Shown here piece after piece: positions 17,046 to 25,987 of a stretch of 64,000 nt of DNA. The stretch's first letter is position 1. Every line of letters begins with the position of its first letter. The DNA is taken from NCBI RefSeq assembly GCF_018024495.1, contig NZ_CP071696.1:1736001-1800000 (forward strand), given 5' to 3'. The notes under the pieces were generated by a model that saw only the letters and a program-made list of their open reading frames with translations, ran no database searches and was not told where the DNA came from. Position numbers and translations under genes: made by a program. The DNA comes from Agromyces archimandritae. Lineage in GTDB: Bacteria > Actinomycetota > Actinomycetes > Actinomycetales > Microbacteriaceae.

Positions 17046-18145
17046 CCATGACCGAGCACACGCCCCGAATGGATGCCGCGAGCGATGCCCAGGCCGCGCC
17101 GCCGGCCGAGGGCGCACGGGCATCCGCACCCGACAACGCGGGCGCAGCCGCAGGCGCCGGCCCCCGCGGCGTGCAGACGCTGCCGATGGCCAAGGCCATC
17201 CAGGCCGCCCTCGCCGACGCGATGCGCGCCGACGAGAAGGTGCTGCTCATGGGCGAGGACGTGGGCCGGCTCGGCGGCGTGTTCCGCGTGACCGAGGGGC
17301 TGCTCGACGAGTTCGGCGAGCAGCGCGTGCTCGACTCGCCGCTGGCCGAATCGGGCCTCGTCGGCACGGCGATCGGCCTGGCGATGCGCGGGTACCGGCC
17401 GATCGTCGAGATCCAGTTCGACGGCTTCATCTTCCCCGCGTTCAACCAGATCACCACGCAGCTGGCCCGGCAGACGGTCCGGCATGCGGGGCGGATCGGG
17501 ATGCCCGTGGTGATCCGGGTGCCGTACGGCGGTCACATCGGCTCGGTCGAGCATCATCAGGAGAGCCCGGAGGCGTACTTCGCGCACACCCCGGGCCTCA
17601 GGGTCGTGAGCCCGTCGAACCCGCACGACGCGTACTGGATGCTGCGCGAGGCGATCGCCTCGAACGACCCGGTGATGTTCTTCGAGCCGAAGAGCCGGTA
17701 CTGGCCGAAGGGCCCGGTCGACCTCGACCACGCCGGACTGCCGTTGCACGCGAGCCGCATCATGCGCGAGGGCACCGACGCGACGCTCGTCGGGCACGGC
17801 GCGATGGTCTCGACGCTGCTGCAGGCCGCCGATATCGCCGCCGAGGAGGGTCGGAGCCTCGAGGTCGTCGATCTCCGCAGCCTCTCCCCCGTCGACTACG
17901 GGCCGCTGCTCGACTCGGTGGGGCGCACGGGGCGCCTCGTCGTCGCGCAGGAGGCGTACGGCTTCGTCAGCGTCGGCAGCGAGATCGCGGCGACCGTCGC
18001 CGAGCGTGCCTTCTATTCGCTCGAGGCGCCGGTGCTGCGGGTGTCGGGCTTCGACACCCCGTTCCCGCCGGCTGCGCTCGAGAGCCAGTATCTGCCGAGC
18101 CCCGACCGGGTGCTCGAGGCCGTCGATCGCGTGCTGGCGTTCTGA
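17042..18145 (+). CDS. bkdB: 2-oxoacid dehydrogenase E1 beta subunit
   Basis: E1-beta (367 aa): [51 protein letters not shown] and the late [14 protein letters not shown] segment match the transketolase-like beta subunits. An N-terminal ~40-residue alanine/proline-rich extension precedes the conserved core (starting VQTLPMAKA). The GTG at 17042 overlaps the bkdA stop (GTGA); an ATG 6 bp downstream is the alternative. Forms the alpha2beta2 E1 with bkdA. Confidence 0.93.
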   Translation: MTMTEHTPRMDAASDAQAAPPAEGARASAPDNAGAAAGAGPRGVQTLPMAKAIQAALADAMRADEKVLLMGEDVGRLGGVFRVTEGLLDEFGEQRVLDSPLAESGLVGTAIGLAMRGYRPIVEIQFDGFIFPAFNQITTQLARQTVRHAGRIGMPVVIRVPYGGHIGSVEHHQESPEAYFAHTPGLRVVSPSNPHDAYWMLREAIASNDPVMFFEPKSRYWPKGPVDLDHAGLPLHASRIMREGTDATLVGHGAMVSTLLQAADIAAEEGRSLEVVDLRSLSPVDYGPLLDSVGRTGRLVVAQEAYGFVSVGSEIAATVAERAFYSLEAPVLRVSGFDTPFPPAALESQYLPSPDRVLEAVDRVLAF

Positions 18146-18176
18146 TGCCGCACGAGGCGAACGCGAAGGAGCCCGA

Positions 18177-19611
18177 ATGAGCGAGATCCGCTTCCCCCTG
18201 CCCGACGTGGGCGAGGGCCTCACCGAGGCCGAGATCGTGTCGTGGCGGGTGCGGCCGGGCGACCGGATCGTGCTCGATCAGGTGTTCGTCGAGATCGAGA
18301 CGGCGAAGTCGCTCGTGGAACTGCCGAGCGCCCATGAGGGCGTCGTCGCCGAACTGCTCGTCGAGGAGGGGCAGACCGTCGACGTCGGCACGCCGATCCT
18401 CGTGGTTCGGACGGCGTCGTCGGGTGCGGATGCCGACGGGGCCGGTGCCGCAGCGGATGCCGGGGCGCCCCCTCCCCGCCGCGCCGGTCTCCCCCGCCGA
18501 GACCTCGGGCGCGGTGCTCGTCGGGCACGGCAGCAGCGGCCCGGCGCCCACGCGCCGGACGCGGCACACCGGTCGACCCGTAGCGCATGCCCGTCTCGGC
18601 ATGGACGCGACGGCGGTGCCGCGCGATGCTGCGGCGGGCGCGCCGACGAGCGCGCCGGGCGCCTCCACCCCGGCGTCGGTCGCCGGGCAGGCGGTGCCCG
18701 CGGCATCCACTGCGGGCCCGGCCCAGGCCTCCCCCACGCGCGATCCGTCGCTGCCGGTGCTCGCGAAACCGCCGATCCGCAAGCTCGCGAAGGACCTCGG
18801 GGTCGACCTGTCGCGGGTCGCACCGACCGGACCTGTGGGCGATGTCACGCGCGACGATGTGATCCGCGAGGCGAGCCAGGCGAGCGTGTTCCGCAACATC
18901 CAGACGCCCGAGTGGCCGGAGGGCCGCGAGTCGCGCGTGCCCGTGAAGGGCGTGCGGAAGGCGATCGCGCAGGCGATGGTCGCGAGTGCATACTCCGCGC
19001 CGCATGTATCCGTGTTCGTGGATGTGGATGCGACGCGCACGATGGAATACGTCAAGCGTCTGAAGGCCTCCCCCGACTATGCGGGCGTGAAGGTGTCGCC
19101 GCTGCTCGTCATGGCGAAGGCGATGATCTGGGCGGTTCGGCGGAACCCGACCGTGAACGCGCAGTGGACCGATGAGGAGATCATCGTCAAGCACTACGTG
19201 AACCTCGGCGTCGCGGCGGCGACCCCGCGCGGGCTCATCGTGCCGAACGTCAAGGAGGCGCAGGCGATGAGCATGGTCGAGCTCGCGACCGCGCTCGAGC
19301 AGCTCACCCTGACCGCCCGGGAGGGCAAGACGCAGCCGGCCGAGATGTCGGGCGGCACGATCACGGTGACGAACATCGGCGTCTTCGGGATGGACACGGG
19401 CACGCCGATCCTGAACCCCGGTGAGGTCGGCATCGTCGCCCTCGGCACGATCAAGCAGAAGCCGTGGGTCGTCGACGGCGAGGTGCGCCCGCGCTATGTG
19501 ACCACCATCGGGGGTTCCTTCGACCACCGGGTCGTCGACGGCGATGTCGCCTCGCGCTTCCTCGCCGACGTCGCCTCGATCATCGAGGAGCCCGCGCTGC
19601 TGCTGGAGTGA
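18177..19611 (+). CDS. bkdC: dihydrolipoamide acyltransferase E2, frameshifted
   Basis: E2 core enzyme carrying the lipoyl arm. The first frame (from 18177) gives a complete lipoyl domain: [17 protein letters not shown] and [12 protein letters not shown] with the lipoylated lysine. A second frame, open from about 18470, gives the E3-binding domain ([31 protein letters not shown]) and the acyltransferase domain ending in [16 protein letters not shown]. Removing one C from the C5 run at 18468-18472 joins both frames into 477 codons without a stop. The break falls in the flexible alanine/proline linker. Consensus error, a real mutation, or slippage are all possible; as written, the operon lacks a full-length E2. 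Confidence 0.9.
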
Positions 19612-19714
19612 GGGTCCATCGCATCCGATACACCGCGCACATCCCGCCGGGGAGGAATGATCGTGCCGCTGCTCCCGTGAACAGGGGGCAGTTCAAGGTG
19701 ACGGAACAGCAGGC

Positions 19715-19749
19715 TTGCTCAGTTCGAAAAGCCTGATCAACCGTAATAT
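19715..19749 (+). promoter_or_regulatory. candidate promoter for the SipW-type exported protein operon
   Basis: A locally AT-rich stretch with TAATAT at 19744-19749 and TTGCTC at 19715 (23-bp spacing, too long) or TTCGAA at 19723 (15 bp). It implies an untranslated leader of about 140 nt before the first exported-protein gene. Weak; given only as the best candidate in the 288-bp gap after bkdC, which otherwise shows no gene. Confidence 0.3.
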
Positions 19750-19899
19750 CAACGCCTTTGAGCCGGAAGACGGAAAAAGTCTCTCAGTAATCGCGTCATG
19801 AATGCCGAAGGCCGCCGTCTGCCTGGGTGTCGGTACGTCCGACGCTCCGCAGCCGCAATCCGGTCGTGCTGCGGACAGACCCGAGCACGGAGGACACTC

Positions 19900-20559
19900 A
19901 TGCACTCGATCCAGACCCGCAAACCCGCCGGAAAGAAGCGCTTGATCATCGCCGGGGGTGCGGTGCTTGCCGCGGGCGCCCTGGCGACGGCGGCCGCGTT
20001 CACCGACATCGCGAACCTGAACCTCGGCGGCGGCACCGAGGACTCCGGGATCGGTGGGAACAACCGGTTCAACATTCAGGTCGTCGGTACCGACACCGCC
20101 GGCGACCCGGTGCCCGGGACGTGGCAGGAGGCGGACACGGCCGAAGGAGTCGACATCCGTGTTCCCGGTGCCGACGTGCTCTACCCGGGTGCGGCGCCGG
20201 TGACGGTGGACATCCCGTTCAAGAACGACAGCCCGGTCTTGTCGGCGGCGATCGACCTGGACATCGTGTCGTCGACCCCGGCCGGAGTGACCCGGAGCGC
20301 GGAAGAGCAGGCTGCCGACGCGCTGATCGCCGCTGGGCTGCGGTACACGGTCGCCGTCGACAACGACGTGCTCGCTTCGGGGGTGCCTTACTCGGACATC
20401 GACGACCTGGACCTCGGCACGTACGAGGCCGGGTCGGGAGGCGAGCTCACGCTGACGATCGAGCTGCCGGGTCAGGGGAGCCCGGCCGCGGACAACGCGT
20501 TGCAGGGCGGCATTTTCTGGGCCCAGGCGCACTTCGATGCGGCGTCGGTGACGCCGTAA
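19900..20559 (+). CDS. SipW-type exported protein (TasA/camelysin-like)
   Basis: Protein of 219 aa. Residues 1-35 form a SipW-type signal: KKRLIIAGGAVLAAGALATAA followed by AFTDIANLN, the (A)FTD motif at the cleavage site of alternate-signal exported proteins. The mature part has beta-strand-rich blocks including VLYPGAAPVTVDIPFKNDSP, shared with the 20685 and 22685 products. Related proteins (TasA, CalY) form extracellular fibres in Bacillus; fibre formation here is an inference. Good ribosome site GGAGGA. First gene of a run of similar genes, separated from the next by a hairpin, so it may be the most highly expressed subunit. Confidence 0.83.
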   Translation: MHSIQTRKPAGKKRLIIAGGAVLAAGALATAAAFTDIANLNLGGGTEDSGIGGNNRFNIQVVGTDTAGDPVPGTWQEADTAEGVDIRVPGADVLYPGAAPVTVDIPFKNDSPVLSAAIDLDIVSSTPAGVTRSAEEQAADALIAAGLRYTVAVDNDVLASGVPYSDIDDLDLGTYEAGSGGELTLTIELPGQGSPAADNALQGGIFWAQAHFDAASVTP

Positions 20560-20566
20560 CCAGACC

Positions 20567-20610
20567 GACGGAGGCGCCCCGAAGGTGCCCCCAACCGGGG
20601 CGCTTCCGTC
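20567..20610 (+). terminator. hairpin between first and second exported-protein genes
   Basis: Stem GACGGAGGCGCCCC / GGGGCGCTTCCGTC (14 bp, one mismatch) with a 16-nt loop and no T-run. Probably a leaky terminator or 3' stabiliser lowering expression of the downstream genes relative to the first. Confidence 0.6.
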
Positions 20611-20684
20611 ATCCCTCGGGTGGGGCCGGCAGATCAGGTCCTGCCGGTTCCGCCCACCATCACCGAGTCTCGAGGAACACGCAG

Positions 20685-21302
20685 ATGAAGCCTCCCCGTT
20701 CGGATCTGGTCCGCATGCTGGCCGCCAGTGGCGCCGTCGCCTGTTGCGGCGCGGTGTTGACGGCGGCCGCTCTCAGCGACCGGGCACGTGTCGACGTTCA
20801 CCTGGATGGCGGGCAGAATCGATTCGACATCCTCGTCGCCGGGGCCATCGACCCGACTCGGGCGTGGATGCCGGGGGCCGGGGAGTGGCGTCAGGGCGAC
20901 CCTGTCCATGAGATCCGGGCTGTGACGGCCGCGGATCGGTTGCTGATGCCGGGCTCGGCCATCCATGCCCGGGTCGCGGTGAAGAACGACAGTCCGAGAC
21001 TGCCGGCGATGCTCACGCTGACGATCGGCGACTCGGATCCGCAGGGTTCGGCGACCGATCCGGCCACGGGGAACTTCGTGGAGCTCTTCGATCAGCTCGT
21101 GTTCACCGTGACCGAGGGGGAGGAGACCTTGATCGGTGCGGTGCCTGCCGGCCAGTTGGATGCGCATAGTTGGGATGAGGCCTTCGCGCCGGGCGAGGAG
21201 AGGATCCTCGATGTGCGGATCGAGATGGATGCCGGGGCCGATAACCGGTGGCAGTCGGCCGGTACGGGTATCCGGTTCGCGTTCGAGGCGGTGGCTCCGT
21301 GA
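20685..21302 (+). CDS. SipW-type exported protein (TasA/camelysin-like)
   Basis: Protein of 205 aa and paralog of the 19900 product. Signal region MLAASGAVACCGAVLTAAALSDRARVD, where LSD replaces FTD at the cleavage motif. It shares ADRLLMPGSAIHARVAVKNDSPRLPAMLTLTIGD with its paralogs and ends in a hydrophobic strand (GIRFAFEAVAP). Starts after CGAGGAAC. Its TGA overlaps the GTG of the next gene, so from here to 23326 the genes form a tightly coupled chain. Confidence 0.78.
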   Translation: MKPPRSDLVRMLAASGAVACCGAVLTAAALSDRARVDVHLDGGQNRFDILVAGAIDPTRAWMPGAGEWRQGDPVHEIRAVTAADRLLMPGSAIHARVAVKNDSPRLPAMLTLTIGDSDPQGSATDPATGNFVELFDQLVFTVTEGEETLIGAVPAGQLDAHSWDEAFAPGEERILDVRIEMDAGADNRWQSAGTGIRFAFEAVAP

Positions 21303-21901
21303 CCGGCAGCACTGAGCGTTCTCCTCGTCGCCGGGGGCGTACCGGGCGTGTCAGGACGGTGGTTGCGGCGGGCACGTTGCTGCTCGGGGGGATCGCGGCG
21401 ACGGCCGCGTCGTTCACCGATCAGGCGGTAGTGGATCTCGGTTCCGGGGCGATCGGCAACCCGGGCCTGTTCGACGTCGACGTCCTTGAGGATGGCGAAT
21501 TCGTCGACGCGGTGGTGCCGGAGGACGCGGTGCCGATGATGAAGACTTCGGGATCTGCTCCGGCGTTCACGACCACCGGCACTCCGGTCGAGTACCAAGC
21601 GTTCTTCGTGAACTCCGGTGAGATCGACGGGACGTTGACCTTCCGGGTATACGACCCTGATGACACCGGGGACGGCGATCTCTTCCACAAGCTGGTCTTC
21701 ACGATCGTGTTGCTGCAGTCGGGGCGTGAGTCCGAAATAACCGGGGCGAGTGCCGAAGAGGTCAACGCGGCGAATATCGCCTTCGACCGTGCTTCCAAGC
21801 AGACGGTGACGGTTACGATCCGCGCTCGCCTCGCGGACGACGCCGATGTGGCCGGCTTGTCGACGCAGGTGGGCGTTCGGGTGGAAGGGGAGAGTCTATG
21901 A
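21299..21901 (+). CDS. SipW-type exported protein (camelysin-like)
   Basis: Protein of 200 aa. Basic N-terminus (RSPRRRGRTGRVR), hydrophobic core TVVAAGTLLLGGIAATAA and the motif SFTDQAVVDLGSGAIGNPGLFDVDV, the classic SipW-type signal/cleavage layout. The mature part contains a beta-rich PVEYQAFFVNSGEIDGTLTFRVYDP block equivalent to the KNDS blocks of its paralogs. The GTG start overlaps the previous stop (GTGA); its own stop overlaps the next start (ATGA). Confidence 0.8.
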   Translation: MTGSTERSPRRRGRTGRVRTVVAAGTLLLGGIAATAASFTDQAVVDLGSGAIGNPGLFDVDVLEDGEFVDAVVPEDAVPMMKTSGSAPAFTTTGTPVEYQAFFVNSGEIDGTLTFRVYDPDDTGDGDLFHKLVFTIVLLQSGRESEITGASAEEVNAANIAFDRASKQTVTVTIRARLADDADVAGLSTQVGVRVEGESL

Positions 21902-22482
21902 GGGGTCGTGGGATCGTTTTGGCCGGCTTGGGCATCGCGGCCGGGATGTGTCTGAGTCCGACGGCTTCGGTTGCCGCAGATGGGCTCATCGATGCTGCGC
22001 CGGATGTGGTCGAGGTGACGGTTCCGACTCCCGGGGAGGCGGTGCGGTGGGAGATGGAGGCGCGCAACCTCGCCGCAGTCTCCTTGCCGTTGAGTCTTGT
22101 CGTCTCCGGGGTCGGCTCGCATCTCTTCGACGGCCCGTATCCGCTCGAGTTGGAGGTGTACGAGACGGCCACCGGCGCCACCGTCTATCGGGGCGTCGCC
22201 GCCGAGGCGGTGGACACCCTGCTCGAGCTGTCGCCGGTGCCTGCCGGTGAGCGGACCGTGTTGACCGGGGTTGTGAGCCTGCCGGCCGACGCCGGCAACG
22301 AATACCAGGAGGCTTCGGGCACGTTGAGTTTCGAGTTCCGCACCCGTATCGATGAGGCGGCCCCGGTCGGCGAGGAGATGCCGGAAACCGGGGTGGATGT
22401 TTCGGGTTGGCTGTGGGCTGCCGGCCTCGTCGGTGTCGTCGGTGCTGCGACCGTGTTCTCCAGGAAGCGGTGGTCCGCATGA
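21898..22482 (+). CDS. wall-anchored protein with MPETG sorting signal
   Basis: Protein of 194 aa with an ordinary signal peptide (LAGLGIAAGMCLSPTASVAA) and, at the C-terminus, MPETGVDVSGWLWAAGLVGVVGAATVFSRKRW: an LPxTG-like motif, a hydrophobic helix and a basic tail, the layout of a sortase substrate. The middle is beta-rich without catalytic motifs. No sortase gene lies in the window, so one would have to act from elsewhere. Lying inside the SipW-type operon, it could be the wall anchor or base for the exported proteins; that role is inferred. Confidence 0.82.
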   Translation: MRGRGIVLAGLGIAAGMCLSPTASVAADGLIDAAPDVVEVTVPTPGEAVRWEMEARNLAAVSLPLSLVVSGVGSHLFDGPYPLELEVYETATGATVYRGVAAEAVDTLLELSPVPAGERTVLTGVVSLPADAGNEYQEASGTLSFEFRTRIDEAAPVGEEMPETGVDVSGWLWAAGLVGVVGAATVFSRKRWSA

Positions 22483-22688
22483 CCGGCACGGTTCTCCGGG
22501 TTCGTGAACACGTCGAACGGGCACTGGGAGCCGTGGGGGCGGCCGCGGTGATCCTGAGCCTGGCCGCCGCTGACCCCACTGCAGCCGCGTATATCGATAC
22601 GGCCCATGCACGCACTCCCTCGATCCCGGCGCAACCGGACGGCGCGCGCCGGGCGGGGGATTGGTCGATGGAGGTCTTCGACCGATGA
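22479..22688 (+). CDS. small exported protein in the SipW-type operon
   Basis: Protein of 69 aa with a hydrophobic segment (residues ~15-38, ALGAVGAAAVILSLAAADPTAAAYIDTAHA) that looks like a signal peptide or one TM helix, and a short polar C-terminus. It overlaps the genes on both sides by 4 bp, which strongly supports translation. The AYIDTA sequence after the core loosely resembles the FTD motif of its neighbours, so it may be a shortened member. Confidence 0.7.
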   Translation: MTGTVLRVREHVERALGAVGAAAVILSLAAADPTAAAYIDTAHARTPSIPAQPDGARRAGDWSMEVFDR

Positions 22689-23326
22689 CCACCCCCAGAT
22701 CCCGGGCCGTATGGTTCGCCTCGGCCGCCGTCCTCGCCGTCGGAGGCGCATTGGCTGCAGGCGCGACCTCGGCGGCGTTCACCGATGAGGCACGCCTCGT
22801 CACGACGGGACGTATCGGGTCACCGTTCACGTTCGACATCGGTGTCGTAGATCAGGGCGGTATGGTCCGCCAAGCCGACGGGCCGGCCGGGATCGACTGG
22901 CCGATTGCCGGCGCCGATACCCTCGTGCCCGGCCACAGCATCACGACCGAGCTCACCGTGTTCAACAACACTCGCCAGGTCGGCGCAGACACCACCGTGA
23001 GCATCGTGCTTCGGAACGACGACGGCGCGGTCGCCGACAAGCCGAACATCACCGGATACCTGCGCTTCACGGCCCGTATCGACGGGGTCGCCGTATTCGA
23101 GGACCGTGCGTGGGCGGATGCCGAGGGATCCATCGGGGTGCTGGCCGCTCGCGGCACCGCCCCTCTCGCCGACGGCGCCGCGTACACGGCCGGGAATGCC
23201 GGCAGCGAACGAAACCTGGAACTGACGATCACCTACCTCGATGCCGACGGCGTCGAATACCTCAACGGCGGCCAGGCGGCCATCGCGCTCAGCTTCGACG
23301 CGGAAGCGACGGCGACCGCACCTTGA
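22685..23326 (+). CDS. SipW-type exported protein (TasA/camelysin-like)
   Basis: Protein of 213 aa. Signal ASAAVLAVGGALAAGATSAAFTDEARLVTTGRIG with the AFTD motif. Shared block ADTLVPGHSITTELTVFNNTRQ, then VSIVLRNDDG and NLELTITYLDADGVEY, aligning with the KNDSP and LTLTI blocks of the 19900 and 20685 products. The ATG overlaps the stop of the 69-aa gene. It lies 61 bp before the signal peptidase gene. Confidence 0.8.
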   Translation: MTTPRSRAVWFASAAVLAVGGALAAGATSAAFTDEARLVTTGRIGSPFTFDIGVVDQGGMVRQADGPAGIDWPIAGADTLVPGHSITTELTVFNNTRQVGADTTVSIVLRNDDGAVADKPNITGYLRFTARIDGVAVFEDRAWADAEGSIGVLAARGTAPLADGAAYTAGNAGSERNLELTITYLDADGVEYLNGGQAAIALSFDAEATATAP

Positions 23327-23387
23327 TCCCTGACCGCCGACGCGTCGATATCCCGAACACCGACTGGAGTCTGGACATGATCGCCCG

Positions 23388-24074
23388 ATGACCGCCCGAT
23401 CCACGCCCGCGCACCGGCTCGAGGGCAAAGCGAGCCGGCGGCCGAGCGCCTCGGAGACCGATCCGCGACCCGAAGCCCTGCCGCGCGCCGAAGCACAGCC
23501 GCGCCCGATGTGGCTTCGGGTGCTCGGGGCGGTACGCCAAACACTCCTCACGGCCGCGGCGGTGCTCGGTGGGGTGAGCATCCTCGTCTTCGCTGGAGGT
23601 CTCCTGCTGGGCATCCGCCCCGTCGTCGTGATCTCGGGGTCGATGGAACCGGTACTGCCGGTCGGATCGGTCGCGCTCATCAAGTCCGTCGACTACGACG
23701 AGGTCGCCGTCGGCGACATCGTCACCGTCCAGCGCCCCCGAGGACTCGGACTCGTCACCCACCGGGTGGTCGAGAAGACGACCATCGACGGATCCCCGGC
23801 CCTCGAGTTGAAGGGCGACGCCAACCGCACCGCCGACCCCGACCCGTACCCTGTCGACACCGTCTCGCGCATGGTCTTGTCCGTGCCGGGCCTCGGGCAC
23901 ATCGCCATATTCCTCCAGAACGGCAACGGCTTCATGGCCGCAGCCGGCATCTTCCTCACCCTCGTCTCCGTCTACCTCCTCGACCCCGAGAAGATCCTTC
24001 ACGCCCAGACCGGAGCCTCGCGCCGGTCCGGACCACGACGGCGAACATCCGACTTTGACAATCATTATCAATAA
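23388..24074 (+). CDS. SipW-type signal peptidase I
   Basis: Signal peptidase of the S26B (SipW/archaeal/ER) type, 228 aa. Residues 52-80 are a TM helix; SGSMEPVLPVG (83-93) holds the catalytic serine 85; VTHRVVE gives histidine 125 in place of the lysine of ordinary signal peptidases; ELKGDANRTADP carries the third conserved box. A second TM helix lies near residues 180-205. It is the probable processing enzyme for the FTD-motif proteins encoded just upstream. The final codons (SDFDNHYQ) read through the Zur box of the next operon. Confidence 0.9.
   Translation: MTARSTPAHRLEGKASRRPSASETDPRPEALPRAEAQPRPMWLRVLGAVRQTLLTAAAVLGGVSILVFAGGLLLGIRPVVVISGSMEPVLPVGSVALIKSVDYDEVAVGDIVTVQRPRGLGLVTHRVVEKTTIDGSPALELKGDANRTADPDPYPVDTVSRMVLSVPGLGHIAIFLQNGNGFMAAAGIFLTLVSVYLLDPEKILHAQTGASRRSGPRRRTSDFDNHYQ
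24056..24070. promoter_or_regulatory. Zur box upstream of znuA
   Basis: TGACAATCATTATCA fits the 7-1-7 palindrome TGANAATNATTNTCA of Fur-family zinc regulators, 21 bp before znuA and inside the last codons of the signal peptidase gene. The regulator is encoded at the end of the same operon. Confidence 0.85.
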
Positions 24075-24091
24075 GACGTAGGGTCGAGGTC

Positions 24092-25186
24092 ATGCAGATG
24101 ACCAAGACCCTCGTGGGGCGCGCCACGGCATCCATCGCGGGGCTCGGCGCAGCCGCGCTCGTGCTCGCCGGCTGTGCGGCACCCGACGCCCGCACCGGCG
24201 AGGGCGGTCCGTCGATCGTGGCGACGACGACGCAGGTCGGCGACTTCGCCCGGCAGCTGCTGGGGGAGCAGGGCGAGCTCACGCAGCTCGTCAAGCCCGA
24301 CCAGTCCGCGCACGACTTCGACCCATCGGCCGCGCAGTTGCTCGCGATCGGGGAGGCGGATGCGCTCGTCGTCAACGGCGCGGGCCTCGAATCGTGGCTC
24401 GGCGACGTCATCGACGCATCCGGGTTCGACGGGCGCCTCATCGACGCCTCGACGGGCATCGAGCTCGAGGCGACCGGTGACGACGACCACGACGGCGGCA
24501 CCGAGAACGGCGGCCAGGGCGGCGACGCCGACGACCATGCCACCGTGCTGCCCGAGAAACCGGAGCCGAGCACGGCGCCGGCCCCCGGCGACGACGACCA
24601 TGACCACGGCGCGGGCAACCCGCATATCTGGACGAGCCCCGAGAACGCCGAGCAGATGGTGCAGAACATCGCGGCGGGCCTCGAAGAGGTCGAGGGGGTG
24701 GATGCCGGGGCGATCCGTTCCGCAGCCGACGCGTATCTGGCCCGGCTCGACGACCTCGACGAGTGGATCGACGCCGGCATCGGGCAGGTGCCCGAACCGG
24801 ATCGGCTGCTCGTGACGAACCACGACGCCTTCACCTACTTCGTCGACGAGTACGACATCACCTTCGTCGGCAGCGTCATCCCGAGTTTCGACGACAACGC
24901 CGAACCGTCGGCGGCCGAGATCGATGCGCTCGTCGAACGCATCCGGCAGACCGGCGCGAAGGCCGTGTTCTCGGAGGCGTCGCTCTCGCCCGAGGCTGCC
25001 GAGACCATCGCCCGAGAGGCCGGGGTCGCCGTCTTCTCGGGGCCCGACGCCCTCTACGGCGATTCGCTCGGCGCCGCCGGCAGCCCGGGGGAGACGTACC
25101 TCGGCAGCCAGATCCACAATGTGCGGCTCATCCTGAAGTCGTGGGGTGTCGAGGCGCCGCCGCTGCCGGCTTCGCTGGAGGGATGA
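24092..25186 (+). CDS. znuA: zinc ABC transporter substrate-binding lipoprotein
   Basis: ZnuA-type (cluster A-I) metal-binding lipoprotein, 364 aa, lipobox LAGC with Cys28. QSAHDFDPSAAQLLAIGEADALVVNG holds the first metal histidine; a His/Asp-rich loop (DDDHDGG, DDHATV, DDDHDHGAGNPHIW; residues ~131-180) is typical of zinc-specific members; NHDAFTYFVDEYDI and FSEASLSPEAAETIA are the later conserved blocks. First gene of znuA-znuC-znuB-znuB-zur, under the Zur box. Confidence 0.94.
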   Translation: MQMTKTLVGRATASIAGLGAAALVLAGCAAPDARTGEGGPSIVATTTQVGDFARQLLGEQGELTQLVKPDQSAHDFDPSAAQLLAIGEADALVVNGAGLESWLGDVIDASGFDGRLIDASTGIELEATGDDDHDGGTENGGQGGDADDHATVLPEKPEPSTAPAPGDDDHDHGAGNPHIWTSPENAEQMVQNIAAGLEEVEGVDAGAIRSAADAYLARLDDLDEWIDAGIGQVPEPDRLLVTNHDAFTYFVDEYDITFVGSVIPSFDDNAEPSAAEIDALVERIRQTGAKAVFSEASLSPEAAETIAREAGVAVFSGPDALYGDSLGAAGSPGETYLGSQIHNVRLILKSWGVEAPPLPASLEG

Positions 25187-25965
25187 CGGCCATGGGCGAG
25201 GGGGTCGTGCTGGGGCTCGTGGATGCCGCATTCACCCACCCCGGCGGCGGGGGAGTGCATGGGCTCGACCTCGAGGTGCACGCCGGTGAGGCCGTCGCCC
25301 TCATCGGGCCGAACGGCGCCGGCAAATCGACGTTGCTGCAGGGGCTGCTGGGGCTCGTGCCGCTGACGGCGGGCACGGTCGACTTCGGCGGCGGCCGGAT
25401 GCATGCCGCGAGCGGCATGATCGGGTATCTGCCGCAGTCGGCGGACTTCGATCCGGAGTTCCCGATCACTCTCGCGCAGGTCGTCATGCAGGGGCGCTAC
25501 CGCCGTCTCGGGTGGCTGCGGTGGCCGGGCCGGGCGGATCGCCGGGCGGTCGCGGATGCGCTGGAGACCGTCGGCCTCGCCGACCGGGCGAAGACCCGCT
25601 TCGGCGAGCTCTCGGGCGGGCAGCGGCAGCGCGGGCTGCTCGCACGCGCCCTCGCGGGCCAGCCCCGCGTGCTGCTGCTCGACGAACCCTTCAACGGGCT
25701 CGACCAGCCGAACCGCGACGCGCTCATGTCGGCGCTGCGGGCCCTGAAGCAGCGCGGTGTCGCCGTGATCGTCTCCACCCACGACCTCGAACTCGCCCGC
25801 GAGGTGTGCGACACGGTGGTGCTGCTGAACGGCCGCCAGCTCGCTGCCGGCCCCGTCGCATCCGTGCTCACCCTGGAGAACGTGCAGGCCTGCTTCGGCG
25901 ACGTCAACGTCGAGATCGACGAGCACACCCTCGTCGTGCCCGATCACCACGGGGACGGCGCATGA
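25183..25965 (+). CDS. znuC: zinc ABC transporter ATP-binding protein
   Basis: ATPase of the zinc importer (260 aa): Walker [11 protein letters not shown]-loop YLPQSADFD, signature LSGGQRQR, Walker [13 protein letters not shown], switch histidine STHDLELA. The ATG at 25183 overlaps the znuA stop (ATGA); an in-frame ATG at 25192 is also possible. The C-terminal ~20 residues include HTLVVPDHH. Confidence 0.94.
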   Translation: MTAMGEGVVLGLVDAAFTHPGGGGVHGLDLEVHAGEAVALIGPNGAGKSTLLQGLLGLVPLTAGTVDFGGGRMHAASGMIGYLPQSADFDPEFPITLAQVVMQGRYRRLGWLRWPGRADRRAVADALETVGLADRAKTRFGELSGGQRQRGLLARALAGQPRVLLLDEPFNGLDQPNRDALMSALRALKQRGVAVIVSTHDLELAREVCDTVVLLNGRQLAAGPVASVLTLENVQACFGDVNVEIDEHTLVVPDHHGDGA

Positions 25966-25987
25966 CGGCATCCCGAGCAGGCGCCGC

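Noticed and set aside
21898..24074. A complete sortase-assembled pilus locus
   Set aside because: An MPETG substrate is present but no sortase gene and no pilin-motif proteins were found in the window.
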